From NCBI GenBank assembly GCA_947177545.1, contig CAMWVF010000002.1:1-21836 (forward strand): a stretch of 21,836 nucleotides of DNA, written 5' to 3'. This document shows positions 7,450-14,757 of this stretch, piece after piece. The position numbers and the translations under genes are program-made. The stretch is from an uncultured Clostridia bacterium (lineage in GTDB: Bacteria > Bacillota > Clostridia > Oscillospirales > Ruminococcaceae). The notes beneath the pieces were generated by a model. The model did not search any database. It worked only from the letters and a program-made list of their open reading frames with translations, and was not told the origin of the DNA. Every line of letters starts with the position of its first letter. The stretch's first letter is position 1.

Positions 7450-8435
7450 TATGCGTTACCTCCTTTTACCGGCTTTTTTGCGCCAAGCGGCAGGGTCTTT
7501 GTCAATCTGTCAATATAAGGCGTAAGCAAATTCATAAGCAGGATAGAGAAAGACACTCCCTCGGGGTAGCTGCCAAAGCTCCTTATTATAAATGTAATAA
7601 GTCCGCAACCTATACCGAAAATTATCTTGCCCCACATTGTAAGAGGCGTTGTTGCGTAATCCGTAGCCATGAAGAACGCGCCTATCAAAAGTCCTCCCGC
7701 AAGTACGCCGTAGACTGTCTCCACCGCGCTGCCCGTATAAAGCAGCGTCAGCAGCGCGAACGAGCCGATAAACGCAAGAGGTGTTGCGGGGGAGATTATT
7801 TTCGTGAAGATAAGGAAAAGTCCGCCGACAATAAGAGCCGCAGCACAGGTCTCGCCGATGCAGCCGCCTGTTTCGCCGAAAAACATTTCCGAAAGGGTAA
7901 AGGGCGCCATTTTGTACGCCGCACCGTTTTCGGTATAATTCAGCCAGCTTGCCGCAAGAGGTGTCGCGCTTGTTTCCGCGTCCACAACGCTTGTGTACCA
8001 GTAAGGCTTTACCCAGCCCGACATCTGCCCCGTAAAGGAAAGCATAAGAACTATTCTTGCAGCGATAGCAGGGTTTGCGAAATTCTGACCTATGCCGCCG
8101 AAAAGCTGCTTTATAACAACAATAGCAACAAAGCTGCCGATAACGGGAATGTAAAAAGGTACGGTAGCGGGAAGGTTCATTCCCAGAAGCAGTCCGGTAA
8201 CGACTGCGGACAGGTCGCCCACGGTCTGTTCACGCTTCATGACAATTCTGCAAAGAGCCTCAAAAATTATACAGCAGGCTATGCACATTGCCAAAACAAG
8301 AGCCGCTCTCGGTCCGAAAAACACGCAGCCCGCAGCAGCCGCAGGCACAAGTGAGATAATGACCATGAGCATTATCCTCGCCGTTGAAGCGTTGGAGCTT
8401 CTGTGAGGCGACGGTGAAACAAATAATCCTTTCAA
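7449..8435 (-). CDS. rnfD: Rnf complex membrane flavoprotein subunit RnfD (TTG start)
   Basis: A 328-residue polytopic subunit homologous to NqrB and part of the ion-translocating core. VSPSPHRSS at the N-terminus, GGIGQNFANPAIAAR (113-127) and ATDYATTPLT near residue 260 are family motifs. TSATPL (155-160) matches the SGATPL-type flavinylation site, so Thr158 should carry covalent FMN. There is no ATG at the conserved N-terminus. The start is TTG at 8435-8433, supported by an AAAGGA site 10 nt upstream, the same spacing seen at flgK. It lies 63 nt downstream of the rnfC stop. Confidence 0.96.
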   Translation of the reverse strand: MKGLFVSPSPHRSSNASTARIMLMVIISLVPAAAAGCVFFGPRAALVLAMCIACCIIFEALCRIVMKREQTVGDLSAVVTGLLLGMNLPATVPFYIPVIGSFVAIVVIKQLFGGIGQNFANPAIAARIVLMLSFTGQMSGWVKPYWYTSVVDAETSATPLAASWLNYTENGAAYKMAPFTLSEMFFGETGGCIGETCAAALIVGGLFLIFTKIISPATPLAFIGSFALLTLLYTGSAVETVYGVLAGGLLIGAFFMATDYATTPLTMWGKIIFGIGCGLITFIIRSFGSYPEGVSFSILLMNLLTPYIDRLTKTLPLGAKKPVKGGNA

Positions 8436-8498
8436 ATCAGATCAATCCTTTTATTATATTTTGTTGTATGGCAGGGCTGTTTAACGTCCCGCAAAATA

Positions 8499-9782
8499 TT
8501 ATTTTCTTGGTATCATTGCCTTAGCCAATTGATTTATTTCCGCGAGAGGACGGTGCGCAGGGCAGGCATATGAACAGCAGCCGCAGTTCATGCAAAGGGT
8601 AACTTTAAGCCGCTTCAAATCCTCAATATCCTCCGCGTTGTATGCGCTTTCGATAAGCACGGGCATAAGGTTAAGGGGACAAGTACGCACACATCTTCCG
8701 CAGCGTATACACGCCGTTGTTTCAGGCAGCTTTCCCTCCTTAAACGCAAGTATGGCATTGTTGTTTTTTACCACAGGCTGGTCGGTGTCGTACAGACAAA
8801 TACCCATCATGGGACCGCCGTACAAAACCTTTTTTGCGCCCTCTGCGCCGCAGTACGCCAAAAGCTCCGAGACCCTCGTGCCAATGGGTACAAAATAGTT
8901 TCCCGCATTTTTCGTCACAGCGTTTCCGTCAATTGTAATACGCCGTTCCACCAACGGCATACCGTTTTGAGTGTAGCGGTAAATGCTTGCCACCGTTGAG
9001 ACGTTCATGACCATTACGCCTTGATTTGCGGGCAATTCTCCCTCCGCAACAATACGGTTGGTAGCCGAAAATATTATCACCTTTTCCGCTCCCTGCGGAT
9101 AGGACGACGGCAGGGTAACAATGTCAATAGATTTTATATCCGCAGTCTTCTGCTGCATAAGCTTGATAGCGTCGGGTTTGTTATCCTCGATACAGACTTT
9201 ACACAACGGAATACCGCAGTATTTCTGTACCAAAAGTATACCCTCGATAATGTCCGAACTGCTTTCCATAAGCTCCCTGTAATCGCTTGTTATGTAGGGT
9301 TCGCACTCCGCCGCATTGATGACAAGAGTGTCTATTGGGGTTTTCACAGCGTCAAAGTTCAGCTTGATATGGGTAGGGAAGCCCGCGCCTCCAAGACCCG
9401 TCAGACCGCTTTCCCGCACCGCCGCGATAAGGGACTGCTTGTCGGTTATCTCAGGTACGGTTATGTCGGGGCACACTGTCTGCAATCCGTCCGTCTCGAT
9501 GACCGCAGCCTCGCAGACTGCTCCGTTTGCAAGCAGGAACTGCTCAATATCCGTCACAGTTCCCGAAACAGAGGAGTGTACAGGGGCGGACATAAAAGCG
9601 TCCGTGTCTCCAATTTTCTGCCCCACAGCGACTGTATCGCCCTTTTTGACGATACATTTGCAGGGCGCGCCCATGTGCTGTGACATGGGTATGACCACGC
9701 TCCTCGGCAGCGGGAAATCGGCTGTCTCACAATCACGGGTGTTCTTGTTGTGGTGCAGCTTTATACCGTTAAGTTTGCTCAT
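8499..9782 (-). CDS. rnfC: Rnf complex NADH-side subunit RnfC
   Basis: Peripheral cytosolic subunit where NAD+ is reduced. The 427-residue protein has the N-terminal biotinyl-lipoyl-like region (IPMSQHMGAPCKCIVKKGDTV), the FMN/NADH-binding glycine loop GLTGLGGAGFPTHIK (about 126-140), a SLBB-like region, and two C-terminal [4Fe-4S] motifs, CIRCGRCVRTCP and CMNCGCCSYACP. The start at 9782 has an AGAAAGGA site. First gene of the rnf operon. I found no convincing minus-strand promoter in the AT-rich 100 nt upstream. Confidence 0.97.
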   Translation of the reverse strand: MSKLNGIKLHHNKNTRDCETADFPLPRSVVIPMSQHMGAPCKCIVKKGDTVAVGQKIGDTDAFMSAPVHSSVSGTVTDIEQFLLANGAVCEAAVIETDGLQTVCPDITVPEITDKQSLIAAVRESGLTGLGGAGFPTHIKLNFDAVKTPIDTLVINAAECEPYITSDYRELMESSSDIIEGILLVQKYCGIPLCKVCIEDNKPDAIKLMQQKTADIKSIDIVTLPSSYPQGAEKVIIFSATNRIVAEGELPANQGVMVMNVSTVASIYRYTQNGMPLVERRITIDGNAVTKNAGNYFVPIGTRVSELLAYCGAEGAKKVLYGGPMMGICLYDTDQPVVKNNNAILAFKEGKLPETTACIRCGRCVRTCPLNLMPVLIESAYNAEDIEDLKRLKVTLCMNCGCCSYACPAHRPLAEINQLAKAMIPRK

Positions 9783-9854
9783 AATATTTTTCCTTTCTGT
9801 ATATTTATTTAACTATTATTCTTTAAGTAGATTTATTTGCGTTCAAAAAATGTG

Positions 9855-9883
9855 TTTACAATAAAAAGGGGGTATGTTATAAT
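9855..9883 (+). promoter_or_regulatory. Strong orphan sigma-A promoter (extended -10), pointing away from rnfC
   Basis: TTTACA at 9855-9860, a 17-bp spacer and TATAAT at 9878-9883, preceded by TG one base upstream (extended -10). No plus-strand gene follows until flgM, and both neighbouring genes lie on the minus strand. The predicted transcript starts near 9890 and would meet the hairpin terminator at 10139-10175. A 9-codon open frame (MGVVPPTLK) begins at 9912 with only a poor Shine-Dalgarno match (AAAAGG, 13 nt away). Confidence 0.75.
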
Positions 9884-9976
9884 AAAGGTAATAAAAGGCA
9901 AGCTCAAATCAATGGGCGTTGTACCGCCAACTTTAAAATAAGAGAAAAGCAGTAACATCTGCGTGAAAACAGATTC

Positions 9977-10066
9977 TATAGCAATCCTTAAAATATATTC
10001 ATATAATTTGTAGGGGATGGGGTTTCCCGCCCCTACAACAAGGCATTATTTTATAGGTTTGCTATA
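9977..10066. repeat. MITE-like palindromic element, 90 bp
   Basis: Imperfect terminal inverted repeats TATAGCAATCC (9977-9987) and GGTTTGCTATA (10056-10066) enclose a perfect 9-bp inverted repeat TTGTAGGGG (10008-10016) with CCCCTACAA (10030-10038). The outer and inner repeats share almost the same centre, so the whole element can fold as one long hairpin. The centre is GC-rich in an AT-rich context. The architecture and size fit a small non-autonomous element. No transposase is visible and no clear target duplication could be assigned. Confidence 0.6.
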
Positions 10067-10133
10067 ATAAGAAGCACATAATCAAAAGCTAAAAATTAAT
10101 CGATAATCTTCGGAAAACATTGTGGGATTGACA

Positions 10134-10175
10134 AAACCGGTGTAAAGCCGTGCCGCTTTGCACCTATTGCTTTTT
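10134..10175. terminator. Hairpin terminator, probably bidirectional
   Basis: GGTGTAAAG (10139-10147) pairs with CTTTGCACC (10156-10164), 9 bp with one wobble and an 8-nt loop. On the minus strand it follows the Gx-transporter stop directly and is followed by GGTTTTGTC. On the plus strand it is followed by TATTGCTTTTT, so it can also end the transcript from the promoter at 9855-9883. Confidence 0.7.
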
Positions 10176-10688
10176 GGCGTCAAGGACGCTTTTTTGTAAT
10201 ATCGGGAACACCGCTTTCAGCACGATCCCCGTAAAAATACCAGTCCCCACGGAGGCAAAGATAAGCACAGGCGCATAGGCAAAGGTGTACGCCGTACCGA
10301 GAATTACCGCCGCCGCGCAGAGTTGTCCCGCCGAGTGGGCGATCGCCCCCAGTACGCTTATCAATATATATGAACATCGGGTTCGTCTGAATAACAGAGC
10401 CGTCACAAGAAAAGCCGCCATGCTTCCGCAGAGGGACATTACTCCTGCCGTGACTCCTCTGGTAAAAAGAACCAGCATTGCTTTCAGCAGAACAAGCGCC
10501 GCCGCCGAGGGCAGATTTATGCAAAGTATCGCCGCCATTATCACAATGTTGGAAAGTCCAACCCGCATACCGGCAGGCAGGAACACCGACAGCAGGTTTT
10601 CAAGGGTGTTCAAAGCCCCCGCAAGAGCGAAGATCAGTCCCATTAAAGCGGCATAGCGAGCCGCCGACATTTTTTTCGGAATCATCAT
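10164..10688 (-). CDS. Gx transporter family membrane protein (heptaprenyl diphosphate synthase component I-like)
   Basis: A 174-residue, very hydrophobic protein with about five to six membrane segments. The pattern near the N-terminus (ALAGALNTLENLL, then AGMRVGLSNIVIM) is typical of the family annotated as Gx transporter or heptaprenyl diphosphate synthase component I, whose membrane fold resembles the S component of ECF transporters. Substrate and function are unproven. Its start overlaps the stop of the NusG-II gene (ATGA), so the two are coupled. Such pairs recur beside flavin-based electron-transfer genes in Firmicutes, which fits its place upstream of rnf. A hairpin terminator follows the TAG stop. 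Confidence 0.8.
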   Translation of the reverse strand: MMIPKKMSAARYAALMGLIFALAGALNTLENLLSVFLPAGMRVGLSNIVIMAAILCINLPSAAALVLLKAMLVLFTRGVTAGVMSLCGSMAAFLVTALLFRRTRCSYILISVLGAIAHSAGQLCAAAVILGTAYTFAYAPVLIFASVGTGIFTGIVLKAVFPILQKSVLDAKKQ

Positions 10689-11062
10689 AATACAGCGTCC
10701 ACACCGCTTTCCTTGGTACTTCCTTTTATCTGCACGACTATTTTATTTGGCACGCATATTATAGCCTCGCCTTGCCCGGAAATCTTACCCGTCCTTATGC
10801 AGGTCTTGTCGCCGCAGCCGCTTGCCGTCACGGAGACAGCCCCGTCCCCCGCGGTAAAGACCATGTCGGGAACCTGGGGAAATGTGTATTCTCCCGAGCC
10901 GTCCAAAGGTATCTCGGCAATAACGCCGCCGTCATGCAGGACAACAGCCGTCCCGCCGCCGCTGTCGGGCAAAAGGGTGTAAAACACAAGCACTGCCGCA
11001 ATTATTGATACTATTATAAATACGTCCCGCAGGCGCAGGAGCTTTCTTTCATTATTTTCCAT
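10685..11062 (-). CDS. NusG domain II-containing membrane-anchored protein
   Basis: A 125-residue protein with one N-terminal membrane helix (about 13-30), followed by an extracytoplasmic NusG-II domain. The domain hallmark is C83-x4-C88 (CGDKTC), then RTGKISGQGEAIICVPN with a third Cys, C103. The two spaced Cys may bind a metal or form a disulfide outside the cell. This fold is distinct from the transcription factor NusG as a whole, so a transcription role is unlikely. It is the first gene of a two-gene operon with the Gx-like protein. The ribosome binding site (AGGAAA) is weak, and a good sigma-A promoter lies 41 bp upstream. Confidence 0.83.
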   Translation of the reverse strand: MENNERKLLRLRDVFIIVSIIAAVLVFYTLLPDSGGGTAVVLHDGGVIAEIPLDGSGEYTFPQVPDMVFTAGDGAVSVTASGCGDKTCIRTGKISGQGEAIICVPNKIVVQIKGSTKESGVDAVL

Positions 11063-11102
11063 TTTATTTCCTGTAAAACATTGAATTTAAGCATACTATT
11101 TT

Positions 11103-11131
11103 ATTTTACAATACTTTGGGACGATAGTCAA
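11103..11131 (-). promoter_or_regulatory. Sigma-A promoter for the NusG-II / Gx operon
   Basis: On the minus strand TTGACT (11131-11126), a 17-bp spacer and TAAAAT (11108-11103), each one base from consensus. It lies 41 bp before the ATG at 11062 and is divergent from the flagellar sigma-D promoter about 200 bp away. Confidence 0.7.
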
Positions 11132-11144
11132 TAGAAAATTCATA

Positions 11145-11247
11145 TTTAATAATTAATTATGAATAATGGAATAATTCCCCATAAAGCAAATTAAAAATTT
11201 GTTCGAGGATAAGCTGGCGCAATTGTTAATTATCAATTATTAATTGG
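11145..11247. repeat. AT-rich imperfect inverted repeat, about 100 bp
   Basis: The segment at 11145-11168 matches, with about six mismatches over 23 bases, the reverse complement of 11220-11247. A perfect small palindrome CAAATT-AAA-AATTTG lies between them (11187-11201). The arms are almost pure A/T, so chance similarity cannot be excluded. The layout is reminiscent of small intergenic palindromic elements. It fills much of the gap between the divergent NusG-II and flagellar promoters. Confidence 0.35.
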
Positions 11248-11329
11248 TTCAAAATATATTACTAATAGTATAATGTTCAGGAAATATTAACTGTCAGAAA
11301 AATTTTTTTGAAAAAATCGAAAAAAAAGC

Positions 11330-11356
11330 TAAAGTTTTTCGGAAACCTGCCGATAA
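11330..11356 (+). promoter_or_regulatory. Sigma-D (sigma-28) flagellar promoter
   Basis: TAAA (11330-11333), a 15-bp spacer and GCCGATAA (11349-11356) match the B. subtilis sigma-D consensus TAAA-N15-GCCGATAT with one mismatch. It lies 92 bp before the flgM start and should drive the operon flgM to fliS. Because FlgM inhibits sigma-D, the operon would be under negative feedback. Confidence 0.92.
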
Positions 11357-11447
11357 AAAATATAGAGGGATTTTTATCTAATGTCATAACTATGCCCGCA
11401 CGCCAATGCGGTGCATAAAATTGAACCGAAAGGACGGGATTGCTTTT

Positions 11448-11729
11448 ATGGAAATTAATAAATACGGTTCGGTAATGTCCGCCTATGTAAAAAGCTCTTA
11501 TGAGCCTGTTAAGCGGGAACGCGTCGGAGCTTCGGCTAAAAACACCGACAAGGCTGAATTTTCCTCCGTTTCAAAAGACGGCGGAGTTTCTCAGGCTAAG
11601 GCTTCGGTAAAAAGAGAGATCGAGAGCTTTGCTTCTTCCAAGAAGATAGCTGCTTTGAAAGCTATGATCGCCGACGGCTCTTATAATATTTCTGCCGAGC
11701 GCGTTGCAGCTTCCATTATGGACAGCTGA
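11448..11729 (+). CDS. flgM: Negative regulator of flagellin synthesis FlgM (anti-sigma-28)
   Basis: A small protein of 93 residues that binds and inhibits sigma-D/sigma-28 until the hook is complete and FlgM is exported. The N-terminal half is Ser/Lys-rich and probably disordered. The C-terminal half, KKIAALKAMIADGSYNISAERVAASIMDS, carries the sigma-binding helices and the family motif (I.DG.Y.I..E.VA..I). The frame extends upstream to an ATG at 11406, which has no ribosome binding site. The ATG at 11448 gives the usual N-terminus and follows AAAGGACGGG, although the spacing (about 13 nt) is long and suggests modest translation. Confidence 0.88.
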   Translation: MEINKYGSVMSAYVKSSYEPVKRERVGASAKNTDKAEFSSVSKDGGVSQAKASVKREIESFASSKKIAALKAMIADGSYNISAERVAASIMDS

Positions 11730-11776
11730 CGCTTGTCGGCTTGCACGATCCTATAACATAACGGGGATAACCATTT

Positions 11777-11806
11777 ATTATACAATTTGTAATAATCTTG
11801 TATGAT
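11777..11806 (+). other. Intercistronic hairpin between flgM and flgN
   Basis: ATTATACAA (11777-11785) pairs with TTGTATGAT (11798-11806), 9 bp with one wobble and a 12-nt loop. It sits just before the flgN ribosome binding site (AAAGGA at 11813) and could affect flgN translation or transcript stability. It is AT-rich and has no T run, so it is not a terminator. Confidence 0.4.
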
Positions 11807-11826
11807 TATACGAAAGGAAAAGAGAT

Positions 11827-12276
11827 ATGCCCAATTACAAAAAAATAATTATGTTTTTTGATGAGTATATTGCTCATTACAAAAGCTTTCTCAAGTTTGA
11901 ATACGCCAAAGCTGACATGATAAACAAGGGATTGGTGGAGCAGCTCAGCGACTCGCTTACAACGGAGCAGGCTCTTATAATGAAAACAAACACCTTTGAA
12001 GCAAGGCGGATAAAGCTTGTGGAAGGCTGCGGAGATACTTTCGCCGAGCTTATAGACGGAGCTCCCGAGGAGCATCGTGAAAAGCTCAAAAGCCAGCACG
12101 AGGAGCTCTCGGAAATAATCTATAAGATAAAAGAGCTCAACGACGGAGCGGGCGCAATAGTATCGGAAAGACTCAAAAAAATACAGAAGCGCACCGCTGA
12201 GCTGGACGTTTACGACGGCAAGGGCGCATTAAAGCGGGAACACGCTACAAAATCCGCTATTTTCAGAAACGTTTAA
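11827..12276 (+). CDS. flgN: FlgN family flagellar export chaperone
   Basis: A 149-residue, almost wholly helical and charged protein without membrane segments, placed between flgM and flgK as yvyG/flgN is in B. subtilis. FlgN binds the C-termini of FlgK and FlgL and delivers them to the flagellar type III export gate. Sequence conservation is low in this family. Supporting features are the length, the long coiled-coil-like helices (about 5-50 and 80-130) and the KKIQKRTAELDVYDGKG C-terminal region seen in clostridial members. The start has an AAAGGA site. Confidence 0.82.
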   Translation: MPNYKKIIMFFDEYIAHYKSFLKFEYAKADMINKGLVEQLSDSLTTEQALIMKTNTFEARRIKLVEGCGDTFAELIDGAPEEHREKLKSQHEELSEIIYKIKELNDGAGAIVSERLKKIQKRTAELDVYDGKGALKREHATKSAIFRNV

Positions 12277-12298
12277 GGTAGGAAAGGATTGATCATAA

Positions 12299-14713
12299 AT
12301 GGCATCGAGTTTTATGGGTCTGTATGTTCAGCGCGACGCTCTCAACATTGCACAGAAATCGCTGGATATCGTAGGAAACAATATTTCAAACATTAAAACA
12401 ACAGGTTACACAAGGCAGAGGGTGGACGTTTGCTCCGTAGGCTATGCAAAGGGTTCACTCTGCTACAAGAACTCCATCGAGCTTTCGGGAAGAGGCGCTG
12501 AGGCTGTAGGCGTTGCTCAGCTCAGAGACAAACGTCTTGACCAGCACGTAAGAACTTACAGCGCGGCGCTCTGCAATTCAGGAGTAAAGATGGACGCTCT
12601 CAGCAAAGTCGAGGATATCTTCGACAGCATAGAAGCTGATACGAGAGATACCGACGGAAAGGATCTGGGCGTAAGCTTCGCTTCTATAGTAAGCAAGCTG
12701 AAATCCGCCCTCCAAAGCTACTCCGTCGATGACGCTGACAGAAACGTAATGGCAAGCACAACTCTCAACGCCGCAAAGAGCCTTGTTGAATGTATCAACA
12801 AGTACGCCAACGATATCGACAAGGTATCTAATGTCGTTATAAGCGACACAAAGGACACCGTTGACAGAATAAACCAGCTCTTTGAGGAAATGGGCAGTAT
12901 CAACAAGGAGATCAAGGACGCTTATGTTGCTATGGGATATATCACCAGCAGCATGGATAACTATCAGGTACAGAACCAGTACGGCCCCCTTGAGCTCAAG
13001 GATAAAATGCACCTGCTCCTTGACGAGCTTTCGCAGTACGGCAACGTTGATGTTGTAGAGGAAAACGACGGTACCTTCACTGTTAAGTTTGCGGACAGTA
13101 TCGTTGTAAAGAACAAGTACTACGCTCAAATGGCTATGACCGAGGTTAACCCCCGTCCCACAGAGCTTGGCTTTGTTCTTTCAAGCAACGATATGCACTT
13201 CAAGCCCAAAACCGACGCCGCTGGCAACGTTATAGACGCTTACGGATATGTCGATACAGATGTGGACTATAGAATAAGAGGTCTTAAGGATAAGGACGAA
13301 TGGTATAAGCTCAACTTGTCCGTGGGCACAGGCGGAAATGCACAGGTGCTTTTAAGAAGCGAAGATTACAAGGGTGAGCTTCTTAATATCACAGGCGGTC
13401 ATGACGGCAGGGCTGTTCCGCAGTATCTCGAATCCGGTGCGTTGAGAGGTCTTCTGGACGTTTACAACGGCAGAGGAGAATTATTTGCCGACGCAGCGGG
13501 AAAATATGAGAATGTTACAAAGCAGGTCGAGGTGGCAAACAAGGCTCTTCAAGACTTGGCGGCGTACAATCTCGACCCCGACAGCTTCTCTCACGGCGAG
13601 GTGGAAAAGCTTAAGGACACAATCGAAAACGCTATCGGCGCTGACATCACAAAGGTTACAGAGACAGCCGCTGACGGCAGCGAGATTGAAAAATATGTTG
13701 TAAAGCTCAACAATGTCGAGCTTCTTGCGGCGGACGGAACCGTTCAGCAGCTTGAAGTGAACACCGAACCTACCCAGGATTTCGCAACCGTGACAGTTCA
13801 GGGTACAGGTAAGCTTGTAAGACAGATATACACCAACCAAAGCCAGGGAATCGAGTATTACAGAGACCTGCTCAACTCCTTTGTAAAGACTATGACGGAC
13901 GAATTCAACGGCGCATATTCGGGCTTTGACGTTAAGGTGGATACTGCCGAATACGTAAACAGCTACGCAATGCAGCTTGATGAATACAACAGGAATCCGC
14001 AGGCTTCCGACCTTACAAAGCAGGACGTGCAGGATATAATAGATAAGCTCCAAAAGGTGGACGGCGTTACCGTATCGGGCAACGACGGCGAGTACGTTGT
14101 AGAGTACACAGACGCCAACAACAAGACATATACAATCGTAAACGGAGCAAATACAGGCAGCACACTCAACAAGCTCGACAAGGACGATCTTCCTGTAGAC
14201 AACCAGACCTCGATAATCAAGGACGTTAACTACGAGCTTTTTACATACGACAAGGATTCCTTCAGAACCGCGGCTCTCGATATGAGAGTAGGCGAGGAAT
14301 GGCTGAAGAGACCCGAGATAATTTCCGACCCAACAAACGACAACGACTATGAGGAACTGCAAAACAAGCAGATCAACAAGCTTCTCGGAGTTTTCGGAAC
14401 GCAGCTCACTATTTTTGATGATTACGGTCATAAGTTAGAGACAAAGCACACTCCGGAGGATTTTGTTGATTACATTTGCATAGAGCTGGGTCAGCAGGTA
14501 TCGCTGGAACAAACCGTATACGAAGTAACAGACATTGCGCTTACTCTGTACGAGAACGAAAGAAGCGACGTTATGGACGTTTCAATGGAAGAAGAGGGCG
14601 TGGATATGCTGAACTATCAGAAATGGTACAGCGCTATTTCAAGAATGGTATCCACTATGGACGAACTTCTCGACAAGCTTATCAATAATACCGGCATAGT
14701 CGGATTGAGATAA
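12299..14713 (+). CDS. flgK: Flagellar hook-associated protein 1 FlgK (enlarged)
   Basis: First hook-filament junction protein, exported through the flagellum. The N-terminal D0 helix is clear (MGLYVQRDALNIAQKSLDIVGNNISNIKTTGYTRQRVDV, from residue 6), as is the C-terminal partner (VDMLNYQKWYSAISRMVSTMDELLDKLINNTGIVG). At 804 residues it is well above the roughly 500-550 of B. subtilis and E. coli. The excess lies in the middle, about residues 380-700, which includes acidic, Asp/Asn/Gly-rich blocks such as the region around VDGVTVSGNDGEYVVEYTD. These are probably extra surface-exposed domains. The ribosome binding site is AAAGGA, 10 nt from the ATG. Confidence 0.94.
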   Translation: MASSFMGLYVQRDALNIAQKSLDIVGNNISNIKTTGYTRQRVDVCSVGYAKGSLCYKNSIELSGRGAEAVGVAQLRDKRLDQHVRTYSAALCNSGVKMDALSKVEDIFDSIEADTRDTDGKDLGVSFASIVSKLKSALQSYSVDDADRNVMASTTLNAAKSLVECINKYANDIDKVSNVVISDTKDTVDRINQLFEEMGSINKEIKDAYVAMGYITSSMDNYQVQNQYGPLELKDKMHLLLDELSQYGNVDVVEENDGTFTVKFADSIVVKNKYYAQMAMTEVNPRPTELGFVLSSNDMHFKPKTDAAGNVIDAYGYVDTDVDYRIRGLKDKDEWYKLNLSVGTGGNAQVLLRSEDYKGELLNITGGHDGRAVPQYLESGALRGLLDVYNGRGELFADAAGKYENVTKQVEVANKALQDLAAYNLDPDSFSHGEVEKLKDTIENAIGADITKVTETAADGSEIEKYVVKLNNVELLAADGTVQQLEVNTEPTQDFATVTVQGTGKLVRQIYTNQSQGIEYYRDLLNSFVKTMTDEFNGAYSGFDVKVDTAEYVNSYAMQLDEYNRNPQASDLTKQDVQDIIDKLQKVDGVTVSGNDGEYVVEYTDANNKTYTIVNGANTGSTLNKLDKDDLPVDNQTSIIKDVNYELFTYDKDSFRTAALDMRVGEEWLKRPEIISDPTNDNDYEELQNKQINKLLGVFGTQLTIFDDYGHKLETKHTPEDFVDYICIELGQQVSLEQTVYEVTDIALTLYENERSDVMDVSMEEEGVDMLNYQKWYSAISRMVSTMDELLDKLINNTGIVGLR

Positions 14714-14757
14714 TCAACTGACCTTGGAACGTTATATTAAGAAAGGAATGATCACCA

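Larger units (their letters stand above)
9890..10175 (+). ncRNA. Candidate small RNA of about 285 nt
   Basis: Bounded by the consensus promoter at 9855-9883 and by a hairpin plus T run ending at 10175. It holds no reading frame beyond 16 codons. Internal folds include GGCG/CGCC (loop TTGTAC), GCAG/CTGC (loop TAACAT) and the long palindrome at 9977-10066. No known RNA family is recognised. It could instead be the promoter remnant of a lost gene later invaded by a palindromic element. The 381-bp gap between rnfC and the Gx gene is otherwise empty. Confidence 0.35.

Noticed and set aside
9021..9683. 220-codon plus-strand open frame opposite rnfC
   Set aside because: It is antisense to a secure RnfC frame with no recognisable protein features.
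11269..11274. TATAAT on the plus strand upstream of flgM
   Set aside because: There is no acceptable -35 box at 16-18 bp; the region is AT-rich and the sigma-D promoter explains the operon.
11406..11447. Upstream ATG extending flgM by 14 codons
   Set aside because: There is no ribosome binding site before it, and the added residues do not resemble a FlgM N-terminus.
13481..14431. 316-codon minus-strand open frame opposite flgK
   Set aside because: It is a shadow of the FlgK frame, rich in Val, Leu and Cys, with no ribosome binding site and no family resemblance.
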